Assembly (NCBI RefSeq): GCF_003672135.1
Contig: NC_039509.1
Coordinates: forward strand, 10,488,663 to 10,552,662
Reading direction: 5' to 3'
DNA length: 64,000 nt
From: Ooceraea biroi
Taxonomy: Eukaryota; Arthropoda; Insecta; Hymenoptera; Formicidae
A program made the position numbers and the translations under genes. The first letter of the stretch is position 1. Each line of letters opens with the position of its first letter. The notes below the pieces were generated by a model. It searched no databases. It was not told the DNA's origin and worked only from the letters and a program-made list of their open reading frames with translations. Shown in pieces: positions 11,904 through 24,814 of this stretch.

Positions 11904-13496
11904 GTAAGACACATAAATCTCACAAATCTCGCTCTGTTTTATCATTTGTTTGTTATCATTGTTATCGCATATTATTTCGTTGAAATGAATATTGAATAAT
12001 TCTATTTACGATATAAATTCCTCCATGTGAACATATCTAATCTTCAATTTCTAATTTGAGTTCTCAACTTTGAACTCGCACGACTATCAATTCTCATCTT
12101 TTACGTTTCTTCGCTCAAATGTTTGGCGTCTCTTCGATTCTCAGGGATTCGATTCCACTGCATGATGTTTCCAAGCAAAATTTAATTATTAAACAATTCA
12201 TTCCATTCAATAATTTCTGATGATTTATTCTCACTTTATATGTATATATGCAAAGTAAGAATTCTATATTTCTTTAAGAACTTGAAATAAAGCTGATTAG
12301 AGCTTGCGAACCATATAGCCAGATGAGCAGTAATTGAGCATTACATCCCTGCACAATTGGTGAAAAATATAGTGCCTGAAGTTGTGTAAATAAAGGTAAA
12401 TAATTTCTGAATTAATTAATGTTTCTTAATAAAATTATAATTAATATCGACAACTTTATAATACAACTCTTATTGTTATCTTACCATATTATTCCTTTCT
12501 TACTCTATTGTTCTTCCTTTTGCAGAATAATTTTTCGCGCGTCTTATAAACAGATTTATTCACGGAAGTTAGTCATGGAAGTTACTGGCGTGATCACAAG
12601 TTATTAACATAATTAACATATTGTTAACATGTGCGTTTTGATTAACAACTTCTGTAATCGGCATATTATAATATTTTGTAAACGTTGTATGTACTTTTAA
12701 ACTATTACTATTATCGTAACATGAAAACTATGTATCGCAATAAATATATTTATGTTTTAATATTTTTTAAGAGATTTTTTTAGATTAAAGTGAATTTTGT
12801 GTGTGTATGTGTGTATTAATATCTATAATTATCTATAATTATATATCATCCTCATATTATTTGTACAATTACCAATTATTTACGTTAACATACCATAACT
12901 GTCAAATTAAAATAACTTCAACATCAGTTACAAAACATTGCCGAAATAAAGTTTTATCATCATTCTGCTTGATTATCGTTTTTATGTAGTCAACAAAGTA
13001 TCAATTTTGCTGAAAGAAGAATATCACCGACGGAATCAGAAAATTACTTCCTGTAGGATTTGTAAAAACAAGACGAGTAAATGTTTACTCGCGTTGAAGC
13101 GCAACGGTCTGCATAAATACATTACAAAACTGTGAGAAAAATTTGCGAAACCATCTGGTTCTCTTTACCTTTTATTCTTTACTCTTTACTCAATAAAAGA
13201 CGTAAATGCAATAATTGATCTTGCGAATTCACGAATACAATCTGCCCAGTAATCACGTAAAGATATGTGATCAGTCTGTAAAAGTCTTATTACAAACGTA
13301 AAACGTAAACGGTCTTTATGATTCATTCCTTTCATTACTGATGACGTGACGATAAGTCATCGCTCGCAAAAAGTCCGAAAATTAGCATCCCGAGAATGGA
13401 TCGTAAATACACTGGGAAAATCCAATTTACTTACATTCACGCGCGCACAAGCTGAACGCACGAAATTGCTCGGATCTGCTGGTCAGCAATCAGCGC
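11904..13496. other. AT-rich sequence between the two Kazal genes
   Basis: No supportable gene. It should contain the missing last exon of the upstream Kazal gene if there is one; the region was read for a GRC-type Kazal ending without success. Confidence 0.4.
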
Positions 13497-13503
13497 TATA
13501 AAA
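13497..13503 (+). promoter_or_regulatory. TATA box of the second Kazal gene
   Basis: TATAAAA lies about 124 bp before the start codon at 13621 and about 30 bp before a purine-rich stretch that could hold the transcription start. It is the clearest core promoter in the window. Confidence 0.55.
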
Positions 13504-13620
13504 GGAAGCTCAGCCAGCTCTTCTAAACAGTAGATCGTCGACCTTCGATAGATCATCTCGAGACTCTGTGATCGTATATAAGTAATCAATAGCCAGTTAG
13601 CAGTGCCGAGCGTTGTCGAA

Positions 13621-14849
13621 ATGTTGTTCTACTTGTTGTTAAGTGAGAAAATTTTTTCGATTACTTTGTGTAACATGTTGTGTCATTCTTTGTGCATTGA
13701 TTAATTCTAATATTGTTCAATCTTGTTTGATAATCCCTACAGTTGTCGCATCGCCGTTTCTCAGCGCCGCGTTCCCACAAGTAAGTGAATGTTTCTGTGA
13801 TGAGTAACGAGAAGAAATAGGCTTAAATGATGGAAAACTGAATAATAAAGAATAATAAAATAAAATAAAACTAAAGAATAATAAAAAGTGTTTGCTTTTC
13901 TTCTTGTTTTCTGAGAATACAATTTTTTCATTTTTCTAGCAAATAAAGAATAATAAATAAATTTAACGTTCATTATTCGAGCATTTAATTCGAAGTGTTT
14001 TGCAGAATCCTGGTAATTCACAGATGTCTCAGGTAGATGGATTCGTGTTCGACGGACCAACAGGTTCCAGCGTTCCAAACGGGGCACAGAGAACAACTTC
14101 AACGTCTACAACAAGACCTACAGGATCTGCAAGAACAAGCACGACTACTACGAGCACTTTGCCTCAGGCTCAATTCGATGCATGCGTCACATCTTGTCCG
14201 GTAATTATATATAAAATAATTCTCTTTCACTAAAATTAATATCATTTATTCAAAACAAATTTTTTTCTAAATTGTTCTTTTTACGTATAAGATTCAAAAG
14301 TCGGAAAAGTAGATGATCAGCTTTATCAAGACTGTCATAGAGAAATAAATAATTATCGATATTATCAATCTCAAGTTTTCAACGTAAAACAATTTTGCAA
14401 ATCAGTTTAATAATGTTAAACACATTCCGATCATAGGTGACGCCAGAGTACAATCCTGTTTGTGGTACGGACAATATGGATTATACCAATCCGGGAGGAC
14501 TGGGTTGTGCACAAAGATGCGGAAAAGGTAAGATGGTTTCACAAAGAGAAAACTTTTTTTTTATAGTAGAAAGCTGGATTTATTTCGCTATTTGAAAAGT
14601 ACATTAAGTACACGCATTACGTAACAATTAATAACTGGATTGAAGCAGCTATCAGAGGAGCAGGAGTAATCTCCTGAGAAGAAAGATCTTGGTTGCACTC
14701 TGACAAATTTATAATAAAAACAAATGTAAATAGTTACAACACAGTAGGCAGTGCGAGTGTCAAGCAAACGCATTAAAATGCACTATTCGATATTTACAGA
14801 GGTGGTATTATCTCATTACGGGCGCTGCTCAACGGGCAGATCTGGATGA
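13621..14849 (+). CDS. Secreted Kazal-type serine protease inhibitor, 131 aa
   Basis: Five exons (13621-13642, 13743-13780, 14006-14200, 14437-14527, 14800-14849) join in phase. The signal peptide is MLFYLLLIVASPFLSAAFPQ, followed by a linker rich in T, S, G and P and then one Kazal domain at the C-terminus. Its six cysteines appear in order: ACVTSCP, NPVCGTDN, LGCAQRCGK and HYGRCS. The protein ends shortly after the last cysteine, as expected for a single-domain inhibitor. It is a tandem paralogue of the gene at 11144-11903: same strand, same signal-linker-Kazal order, and a shared intron just after the fifth cysteine. Target protease and tissue cannot be inferred. Confidence 0.78.
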
Positions 14850-15275
14850 TTCATAATCCAACGTGATCAAATTCAAGCTTAAGGTAACGTCGTATTAATC
14901 AAGATAAAAGACTGATTGCTTGGCAGACACATTGTAGGAAACATAAACCTATTTGCATGTCATAGTATATGCGCACAAATATACTCATTTTTTAACTTTA
15001 AGCGAAAGCGATGTTGACTTTTCGTGCTTTGGTCTCTTTACCCGAATGATTCCGGAGTTGACTTTACTAAGATGAAACACATTTCACATGAAGCAAATTT
15101 CAAGGTGTTAATAAGAAGATATCTTACATTGATGCAAAAGATATATTTTACTTGAATTCTTTTTTAAAAAAACAAATTGTGTGAGAGAGAGAACATTGTA
15201 ATTCTACTTTTGCAATCTTTTGTACCAATCTAATATCTGAATTACCTCTGCCTTAAAAATTGGAGAAAGAACCAA
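14850..15275. other. Short intergenic gap
   Basis: Between the convergent ends of the second Kazal gene and the PAN-ZP gene. No feature recognised. Confidence 0.5.
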
Positions 15276-18200
15276 TTACCCGATCGAGGAATCATTTCGA
15301 TCGGCCCATCTGACTCGCCGCGCGATTTCGAAATTTCCTCCGTGAATTCCGTAAAGATGCCTCGCCAATATGTCAGCCCTGTCCTCCTCAGCTTCCATAG
15401 CCATCCTTCGATAGCGGCTGACCGCTAAGACGCAGCCGATGGTGAGTACAATTTGGATGACCAACCAGAAGATCAGAAGACCTAGTGCCAGGCTCGCGTC
15501 CACGCAGAAGAGACCATCTATGGATCCTGAGAAGAAAGAAGCAGATCGCTATTAGCTCATTGTGCAGTCTTTATACAAACATGTATAACAGGAACATTTT
15601 GCATATGGAAAGAAAAATTGTCGAGTATTCGAATTTGGAAGGAATGTTTTATCAGACAAGCGAATGAAGAAAGTAGGGAAGTATATTCGCATCTCGATAA
15701 CGAAATCTCTTCTGCTATGGACGCAGGCAATGTGCACTACGAGAGAATCGAGGAATCCACTTTTAGATTTCGACGATGCCGAGATTAAACTCACTTCCGC
15801 CAGTGATCAAAACCGTGTCAGGAGACGGGTTTTCCCTGGACAGTAACTGGTCCGCTGTTATCACCGGGCTCTGAACGACGATAGATAATTGCAATGGTAA
15901 TTCCGCGGGTGTGAGGTTCCTGAATACTTCCGTTACCTCGGCGATCAGCGGCTGCTCGATCGATCGGCGCTTTCTGCCGTATGAAATCTGCCCTCCTCGG
16001 CATGTGGTCTCCAGAAACACAACAAATTTTTTATTTTGTCGGTTCTTAGATAATAATGTATATTCGAATTATAATTTGAACATATAAATGCTGATAAATC
16101 TGTATTTGTTATATATTAATATAATAAATGTGAACTCTCGCATACTTACCGGTTCACATTCCTCGAGGCAAAATCTAACGATGACGTTGAATCGAACAAT
16201 TTGACTGTCGGGAAACTTGAAGGCAGTAAACGTTGAAATCAAGGAACGATTATCCACTGGATCCTTTAACAGCGCGGGAAAGGTCGCCGGATCCGTTGGA
16301 CATCCAGATTGATCAAGAAGAAGATACGAGGAATCCCCGGATGCGCTGCTAGCTACTAAGTGTCCAGCTGCGATGTCGTAAGGTCCTGTCAATAATTATT
16401 CAAGGAATTATGTCACTTTTCATCCAAACGTATCATATACGTATGTTGCTTCCAACATTATAGGTATAAAAAAATTTATATGAAATTCGTAAAAAGTTCT
16501 ACATTCTAAATAATTTCTAAATTAGAGCTGCTTCTTATTTTTTTGTTAGGACAATCCCATTTTGAATTGATGAAATAATGTATGAGTAAGAGGAAGAAAT
16601 ATAAAATTTAGTGCGTTCTATATGATTTGTCGAACAACCCACCGTCGACAGGATGGATTTCGATTCTGAGCGTTAGTTTCTGTCCCAGTTGGGTAACGAC
16701 CGCGTTCATATTCTCCTCATTCAGAATTCTCATCGTTACTACCGGTACCTCCGACGACGCATTCACTACGGTTGACACAACCGGCGGTACGCCTGCACTA
16801 GAAACGGTAATCAGAGCCGGAATATCGAGAATATTTGTCACGATGTTAGAATAACTCTTCATTATGGGGAATGAGTAAATGAGCAAGGTGATGCCATTTG
16901 TTTGAAGAATTGTGAGGGATTGTACCTTGCACAAAGAAAGAATAGACTCACTTTGGATCCAAGAAGCTGAAGCTCGAGTGCACGGACACGTTCCTTGGTT
17001 CCGGAAGCCCGTATTCGTCTAGAGAGCATCCTACTCTCACCGACTGATCGCCCAATCGCTGAATGATGGGATTATATTGTATCACGATAGTGGCCCAGAC
17101 CAGCGTGTGCGTTCTGCAAATGAAATCAAATCAGAAAATCATTTTAAAGAAACAATTCTTGTTGTTGGAGGTCACACGTTCTCTCAGTCACGATTTGAAA
17201 AACCATTCGGAACATTTTAATCGCCGAGCGCAAAATTTTATAAAGAAAAGATACCGATTTTCGTTGTCGATGGAGAACGCGGGCGTGAGACCGCACGCGA
17301 TGTCGGACTTGCCGAGGTACTCTTTCTTTGGTAGTGGCAGTTTCAACACCGTCACGTTGCTCCCAACACCATTAACACCGCAGGTTTCCCTGTATCCGCT
17401 CACGTACATCCGTCCCTTGAAGGGCTCTGTGGTGGTTAGTGTAACCGTCAAGGTCGTCTCGCCACATTGCACTTTCACTAGGAGGAACATGTGGCGTGGA
17501 CTCAGTATGAGAAACATTATGCAATACCATCTGTGTTCATACACTGTCGTATTTGTATTGCAAACATACGGTCTAGACAAGCCTCCTGTTCCTTGTAAAC
17601 CACGTTGGGTTTGGCAAGAAGCGAGCTGACCCCAAGAGCAATGGTGTCGTCAGAGTGCAGCAGACAGAGCGGTCTCTCCTCCGAGTAGTCGACGGTGTAG
17701 GCTCTGCATACGAAGCCGTCCTCGCTGCGATCACATCGCTCCTCGCACTAGAAGAATTGATTAAATAGAATTAATTTATTCATATTTCATATTTGATTCT
17801 AATTAGAATAATGACTGTGTTATTAAGTCTAACAAATCCTGTTAGCGCACAGTTGCTTCGGTTAGAAAGTTTCATATCTTAACATCGACATTTGCCAGGT
17901 TTGATCCACTAAAATATAAGCAATTTTAAATAGAATTCGGTCGATTCGTTGGCGAACTGAGAACACACTTCTCTTGAGGAATACCTGCTTTCCATTGAGT
18001 CCTGGTAGCGCCACGTCAGAGTACGGCAACGTCATGTTCCAAAATTCCGCGTAGGAGCAATAGCTTTTCTTCGCTGCGTAAAAACGTGCAAAATTTTATA
18101 ACGGTGTGTGATCCGATTTGCGTCAGATAATAAAAGTAAAAAGACAGACCAGCTTAGACACTCACATACGTTATGGCACTGATCCTGCAGATATTCATCT

Positions 18201-19957
18201 CGATACATCGACGATCTGTAGGCTTGCGGTCTAATACTCCTCTCGAGTCTTGACAGCGAACATGTCCCGACAGTGTCGTCGATTGACAATGATTCGCTCG
18301 TACGGAATTGCGCGGATTCGCATTCGCCTCCTGGAACCATTCATATTATTATATAAATTTTATATAAATTTTATATTTATATTTCTTCCATCTATTAAAA
18401 GCCTAATTTGAGATAATGCAATCCATTACGACTCAATGTAATGCATTAATCAAAATAATAAGTTCTTATCGCCAGGATAAATTAGTAGTAATAAAAGCCT
18501 TCAAGAGAAGGACCAGGAACTTGGTCGAAACGTCGTGTACACAAGTTACTAATAAATATTGCCAGATTGGTCAACTGAAAGGAAGGCTTTTATTATCAAT
18601 GTAATGCGTCCATACTGCACAGGAGCTTGCAGCAACGTTGCTGCAATGGCGCAATTGCTGTAAGCTTCTACGTTATGCAGACGTGTAAGTTACTTTGCGA
18701 AGTGCATACTTGCTTGCAGACACTTCTCATAACACTCGCTTCTTTGTAGCAATGCTTGATACAGGATGTAGCTTCCATCTTTCAATACGGCACCCAAAGT
18801 TCTTTCCACCTGCCACAATCTGCGCGACTTGCAATCTACTGGAACTAAAATGCAGAGACCAAAAATTTTAAGAGCTGTAGGAAGCTAGTAAAAGAAGTTA
18901 AAATAATTGAATTTTAAGTATATGTGATATTTTCCTACTGCGGAAACGTATATTATGATGACAGGAAAACTTTTTACCTCTAATGCACATCTTGTGGAAG
19001 AACGTGGCGTTAGATTCAGGAATCAGTTCCTCGCCCTTTATTTGCACGCTGTAACAAATATTCCTTTCGAAGTCGACCACGAACGCTGTGCAATTCAGGG
19101 TTCTGCACCTGTTATAATAGATGGATCGTTTCTTAAATCTTTGCATCATCACGCATCTGGCGATATTCTTTGTGAAAAATTAAGATTAATTTGGATGTCG
19201 CGATACATTAAACGCACATATTTCAGTTTTCTAAAAATCCTATTTTTCTTTTCTGAAGATTGTATTTAGAAGTACATTTCAAGTACTATGTATCAGAATT
19301 CTTGACATAACTAAACAGTTCATTAAAGGAATCTACGCAAAGTCTGCGAGAATATATATGAATTAATTGATGAATCACCTGTCAAAACAAGGCGTGATGA
19401 TACCGTCGTTACCTATGGCATTTCTGTATAATATGGTTTCTATAGCGTTCCCTGGCTTGGCTCCGACGACTTTTTCCCATCCCGTATCTTCATCGCGACA
19501 CTTTTGGTACCACCCACCTAGAGAATACGAGTGCACATTGTATAAAGCAATTGTGAGCCGCAATTGTACAGCTGTCTGTTGAGCGTACCATGCATTTATC
19601 GGATCACTGGTTCTAAATAAAAAACGTGGCTATGCCGGATTCACACAGAGACTACTGTTTAATACATTTTACAAATCGTCATTCAAATTTTTATTATTAA
19701 AACCGTTGGTAGAATAAAAAATAATTTACCAGTTACTTTCACAAAATAATTTTCTCAATATCAATAAACTCAAGAAAACAATTTGTCAACAAAATTATAT
19801 CTTCTAGCTTGCTCTCGTAACGTTTTTGGAAATCTACGTCTATTACCCTTTTTAAAGGTTTCATTCCGTCTCCTCTTTCATCGTGAAAATAACATTGATT
19901 ATCACCTGTACTCGAAACGATGCACCAGATGGAAATTATGCCAATAAAACGTAACAT
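15276..19957 (-). CDS. PAN-ZP domain transmembrane apical matrix protein
   Basis: Twelve exons join with consistent phases: 19379-19612, 18978-19108, 18710-18838, 18166-18330, 17985-18073, 17570-17747, 17255-17477, 16952-17113, 16643-16797, 16150-16385, 15795-16008 and 15276-15526, about 720 aa. The N-terminal half holds PAN/apple modules (CRTLNCTAFVVDFERNICYS; CYEKCLQARGECESAQFR; CEERCDRSEDGFVCRAY). The ZP module begins at LKVQCGETTLTVTL, with a furin-type site GRKRRS after it and a transmembrane helix (LALGLLIFWLVIQIVLTIGC) near the short cytoplasmic tail. This layout is that of insect PAN-ZP proteins (neo, nyo, tyn, NompA group), which organise apical extracellular matrix; I cannot choose among them. 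A signal-peptide exon (19906-19957, MLRFIGIISIWCIVSST) is likely but ends in phase 1, while the next exon needs phase 2, so the extreme 5' end is unsure. Confidence 0.85.
18410..18610. repeat. Repeat relic in a PAN-ZP intron, possibly Penelope-derived
   Basis: Two inverted pairs frame this stretch (GCATTAATCA / ATAAAAGCCTTC and their partners near 18585-18610). The middle holds GGACCAGGAACTTGGTCGAA followed by ACGTC, a stem-loop plus GAAAC of the kind seen in Penelope-like element ends. No terminal boundaries or coding sequence were found. Confidence 0.3.
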
Positions 19958-22659
19958 CTTCGTCGTTATCTTCTACCTGCGAGCGCGACAGGACAGACAG
20001 ATAAAACCAGCTGCGGAAAGTTGCCTCAGGGACTTCCGGATAGTATTATTAGTAATTCTGGACCGACATTCTCCACCTCTAATCGCACCACTGATTCACT
20101 TGCACGTGTAAACGTCGTTGCATAATGCCGCTATCACGTGTAAAAGCTGAAATCAGCATTATTATTCGCGTATGACATTAGATCGAACAAGCCAGCTGAA
20201 GAAGCGACCAAGTACGATCATCCACGTTAGCGGCGCATTCTTCGAAGACCCCCTCCTAGCTTCAAGGTTCTGAGATAATGCAATGTTTTTCAGTAAGCGA
20301 GTCAGCGTGCATGAAGTTATGCATATCGTTTTTACTTGCCGCTTTGGTTTTGCTTATCTCTTAACCGTAAACGCGCGACATAATTCATGACAGAACGATT
20401 CGCAGCATAATTTCTGCTCCTCATCCGACATAAATCAAAACAGCAAAGAGAGAATAACAGGTCAGCTATTTTTATAACAGCTCGTACGTTTTTTTTTAGA
20501 TAAAGATCATTCGAGACAAACTGTGCAAATTGATGTCACGCAAAGAAACTCGTTTCATTAAGATGCGATCTTTAAATAAAAGAGTCAATTCAAATAGCTT
20601 CACAGCTTCATAGCTTCAAACTCTCTCATCTTCTCTCTCATCAGGACCCACCAGAAACTAAAAGCGTCTCTTCAGGAGTTCCAAACCGTTGAACCTGATT
20701 CTCTTGCTCTTCGTGTCTTCTGCAGCATCCACTCACGCTTTAGTGCGGGAGCTGATCCGTGATTGCTCTCTTTGGCAGCAACGATCACATCCAGTGTGCA
20801 TCCTCTCGGAATCAATGAAGATTTCTGTGCCTCCTGCGTAGTTTCAGCCCCGTGCGCTTCTCGGCGTCGTCGAGCCGTGCTCGTGGTTCACTCTCGGCGG
20901 ACATTCGTTTTTGCGGGAGTGCAAATACAGCGGGATTGACGTCGTTCCACTAACCGACTGCGAGGCAGACACGTAACGAAATGAAAAGCAATTGCGCGCC
21001 CTGCCACTACGGATGCGATGAGGAAGAGCAGAGGGGCATCCACGCCATCCGTCCACCTGATCGGACGATCGGATGCGGCTGGGTAAATACCGCACCGCGC
21101 GTTCATCCATTCACCTTTGGTAGTCGTAAAAAAGAGAGAGAGAGAGAGAGCGAAAAAAAACGATGGCGAGGTCGGCAAACGATTATCCGGGATGCGACGG
21201 CCGAGTGTGAGTTTGCTCACCGGTGACACAAATTCAGCCTGCCTCGTCGTTATCTGCAGCCACGTAGTGCACCAAGTATAATATACTAGCATGACACAGA
21301 ATAACTATTGTTATCGTCTTCATGCATTTGATGATCGCTCTAGCAATACTTATGTCAATACGATTAATGATATCAACAAATTATCTGGAGGCAGGAATAG
21401 ATCAGGAGGGAGATGGCCAATGGGACTCTCCAATCGATCTTGGATCTAACTTAATGGGATAGAAATTTAATAAAGGAAATTTAATGGAAGAAGAATACAG
21501 AAGACGTTCGTTTTTTTCGATACGTTGTCATTTATGCAGCCGCCGAATGTTACCTCTCCTTAGATCAATGTAGCTTCCCACGTTGCAACGGCAATTATAA
21601 TGGAACAAGCATCGGAAGTCTATATCGATAGCGAACATCGAAACTCGTGTCCTTCGTTTTACGTAACTGTCTGGCATCGTTTACGCTCGTTAGCCAGCAG
21701 CACACGTATATCGATACGGCAAAACGAAACGTCCGATATGCTTCGCAAAATGAGATTCTTTCGGATGCGTAACGTTAACAAGACGGCGTGACGAAATTCC
21801 GGACAGTTGCGTTTGCAGGATTTCGTTATGTAGTAATGATATCTGTCAACAGAAGTCCTTATGAAATATGGATCAATTAATTAACTGCTACAGCAAAGCA
21901 CAGGTAGTCTTGTCTGTTTGTCGACAAATACTTTCGCTTTCACTGACGCTAGTTGCTTCACTTTTACTCTTATCACTAGTGGTGTGCACTTACCTATTAC
22001 CAAACATGAGTGAAACAGCATCGATTTATCAATTTAGAACGGATACGTCAAGTTGCGGGTATGACGGTCTTACATAAATAACATACTTGTCGAAATACAT
22101 TACAAAAAAAGTGTAATAAAAAGAAAGTAAGCAGGTAAAATACATTTAAATATTTCTTTTAATTGTGCATATTTCCTTTTGAAAACGCTTTGTGTGATTA
22201 CTTATCCTTCGTTCAACGGTTGCCTAACTTCTCAGCATCCTGAGATATTTTCAAAACATTTGCATATGTATATGTATGCTTAACGAGATTTGTTTGCATG
22301 ATTATTCTTGTGGTATTGTCTATGACACGGTTAGGAGTTTAAATTGCATGTACAACAATGAGCGCAATCGATTCGATCAATTTTACGTAAATCGATGCCA
22401 TCGTTCCTGACGAATAACGATGGTGTCATTGGCCCGTATAAATGAAAACCAATTTCCTTTCTATGGACAGAACATATACAATCGCAGATTTGGACTGAAC
22501 AAGTACAAAGCAAGATAACGTAGATTGAAATAAATACAAAATATATATGTACATAACTGTTAAAAATTCATATCTAAACTCTTTTATATTTTGCACATTT
22601 TTGTATTATTTATAGTTTATGACACAAAAATTTGATATTTTTAGGTAAATTTGATATTA
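19958..22659. other. Gene-poor stretch between the PAN-ZP gene and the OR array
   Basis: Contains the promoter region of the PAN-ZP gene and a relatively GC-rich patch at about 20640-21250 with a short AG microsatellite (about 21131-21150). Several 60-134 codon frames occur on both strands but none has splice context, domains or consistent composition. Confidence 0.5.
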
Positions 22660-23060
22660 TGTGAGCGTTATGTGGAGCAAAATCTTTACGTCGTTTATTC
22701 GCTATTACTGGTCGTTCGTGATCCAATGCTTCCTTTAGTTTATATAATTATTGTTTAACGATCAGCTGCGACAGTTTCATTTAGTTTTAATAGTTCATAA
22801 TAAAGTATATCTTCCTGATCCTACCAAATATGGAGTATGATTTTTTGATTATGAATATTCCTTTTTTGCATTGATATTAATGATTGACTGGGTTCCATGG
22901 CACCTACGACATTTTGCGTTTAGGATTGTTATAATAAATCCATTTTTCACCGGTCACAATTCGACATAAAAAACTCTTCCTTTTCTGCCTAGCAAAGAAA
23001 AGCAAGTGCTCAAACTATTCGCGATAGCATTTTCAATTGGTGCAGTATCCATTTTCCGTC
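22660..23060 (-). pseudogene. Decayed mariner transposase
   Basis: Read on the minus strand, several mariner signatures appear in the right order but in shifting frames with stops: KRKSFLCRIVTGEKWIYYNN, PKRKMS, and downstream a run like EALDHERPVIANKRRKDFAP and HNAHI. In intact mariners these correspond to the VTGDEKW block and the block before the HDNARPH catalytic motif. Neither terminal inverted repeat was found. The relic ends where similarity to the OR repeat unit begins. Confidence 0.75.
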
Positions 23061-23603
23061 TTTTCGAATTCTACGTTCATATGTGCGTTGACCGGAGCAG
23101 TGGGTCATCGATTTTACATACATACATCAGAGGTATAGAATACTGGTAAAATATGGACAACCATCAAACTGTTATTTGCAATTCATCTTGTTTTATGTTT
23201 AATGAATGATTTAAAATGCAACTTTAAATGACAATTTCAGATATTGTAGTACTAAATAGAAACAGCAAAGTGCATGAATAACACTTTGCTTAATTATATT
23301 GATTAATTAGCTAAAAGAAATCTTGATGTATTTTTTTTAATCACTACGTTTTGTTGAGTTATTTGTGATAGATGAATGTATTAAATCTGAATAGCATCTT
23401 GCAATATATTAGCTTAATTGATTCTGCAATATACGCATGTCAACGAATATTTTTATTTTGTTTACGATTTTGTATAAACAACTTTTTAGATGATTTGGGA
23501 AGAAATACAAAGATTATACATATTTTTTACAACTTATTTTTAACTTATATAACTTATTTTTACTGTATTCTTGACATAACAATAAAAGGGAAAGAGAATA
23601 CAT

Positions 23604-23900
23604 GGTACACTGCCTCTTTCTAACAAAAATAATATTAGTTTCTATAGGTGAACCAGTGTTAGATTAGATCCATTAAACGTATATTATAACTGCAAAACAA
23701 CGGGTTAAAATCTAGAACATGATGGTTACGTATGTATCTTCAATACATATTTGATAAATACCTTAGGACGCATAATATCATCAAAGAATGATATTAGAGA
23801 GATTTACTCGAAAAAGGTTGAGTCTCAAACAGCATATAGCATCTATTGTTAAAAAGAAATTAACCTTTCAAAATTGCATATTAAAATTTGGCGAACTTGC
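23604..23900 (-). pseudogene. OR relic downstream of gene A (exon 8 and exon 6 remnants)
   Basis: The stretch 23604-23700 aligns to exon 8 of the intact genes around the phrase encoding [11 protein letters not shown] and its acceptor, but with stops. The stretch 23811-23898 aligns to exon 6, including its donor region TTTACTCGAAAAAGGTTG against CACTCGAAAAAGATTG. Order and strand match a real gene. Exons 1-5 and 9 are not recognisable. Confidence 0.65.
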
Positions 23901-24519
23901 TTGATTTCCCGTGAATGATAGTTTTACATAAACAGATACTCGTAATTTAGTATCTTTATACGGAAAGATGATAAGAAAACTAAGTAATTGATCGGCGATG
24001 AAAAGAATTAAATAGATGTTTATTTGTAATGTTTATTTACAGAAAGACATTTATGAGACAAACTTTTAATAGTACTTTAATGTAGCTCACCTCTTTTCAC
24101 TGTTCCAGTATTACGTGTTCAATCTTATTCCATTCGTTCTTTTTTTCTTTCATCAAGTACATCTCGTTTTGTCTGGAAAAATGTACACCATTAATCTAAT
24201 ATGCCAAAGTGTTGGCCTCTTAAAACTATTGCTAAGATACATATAAAATATAAAATAAATTCATTGTATTAGATTTTTATACACATAAAAGAAATATCTT
24301 ATTGTTACAAACCATATTCTAAATTTACCTATCATCCTTCATATCATGCATTCAAATTTTCTTTATTAAATTAATTATATTCTTCATCAGTCATTGATAT
24401 CCTGTTTTTTCTTAATTGCATGCATTAATCACGAATGCACGAATACTCTTTATCAAAATCTGTAAATCGCAGAATTGCTAATAGTCATTTAGATAATGTA
24501 AGAAGACATAAGTTAGCTC

Positions 24520-24521
<2 letters not shown>

Positions 24522-24559
<38 letters not shown>
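24522..24559. repeat. GT dinucleotide microsatellite
   Basis: A run of GT units of about 38 bp. The homologous site in the next unit (about 32371-32390) is shorter and interrupted, so the tract differs between near-identical copies. Confidence 0.9.
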
Positions 24560-24560
<1 letters not shown>

Positions 24561-24814
24561 TAATGAGATATTACTTACATTGTGGAAATTTCATTTTAAT
24601 AATGTCCCATGTAGTTAAGGCCAGAGATACTCTATTGTCATCGATTTCGTCGATTCTGTGATTGACCGTACATATATGTATTTCAACTAATGCAATTTTT
24701 GTCTGTTTATTTTATAGGAAGTGTAACAATTGCAAAAGAAACAAACATATTTTGTAAATGTACGTGTGCTTTTATCTATTCCAATATACTTTCAAACAAG
24801 CAATCTGCTTGTTA

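Noticed and set aside
20844..21292. Overlapping frames of 81-134 codons
   Set aside because: They include a translated AG/CT microsatellite and have no supporting splice sites or domains.
23372..23623. Hydrophobic 83-codon plus-strand frame, with a similar one at 31136-31360
   Set aside because: Overlaps the antisense of the OR relic and its flank; AT-rich DNA readily gives such hydrophobic frames, and the frame is not kept in other units.
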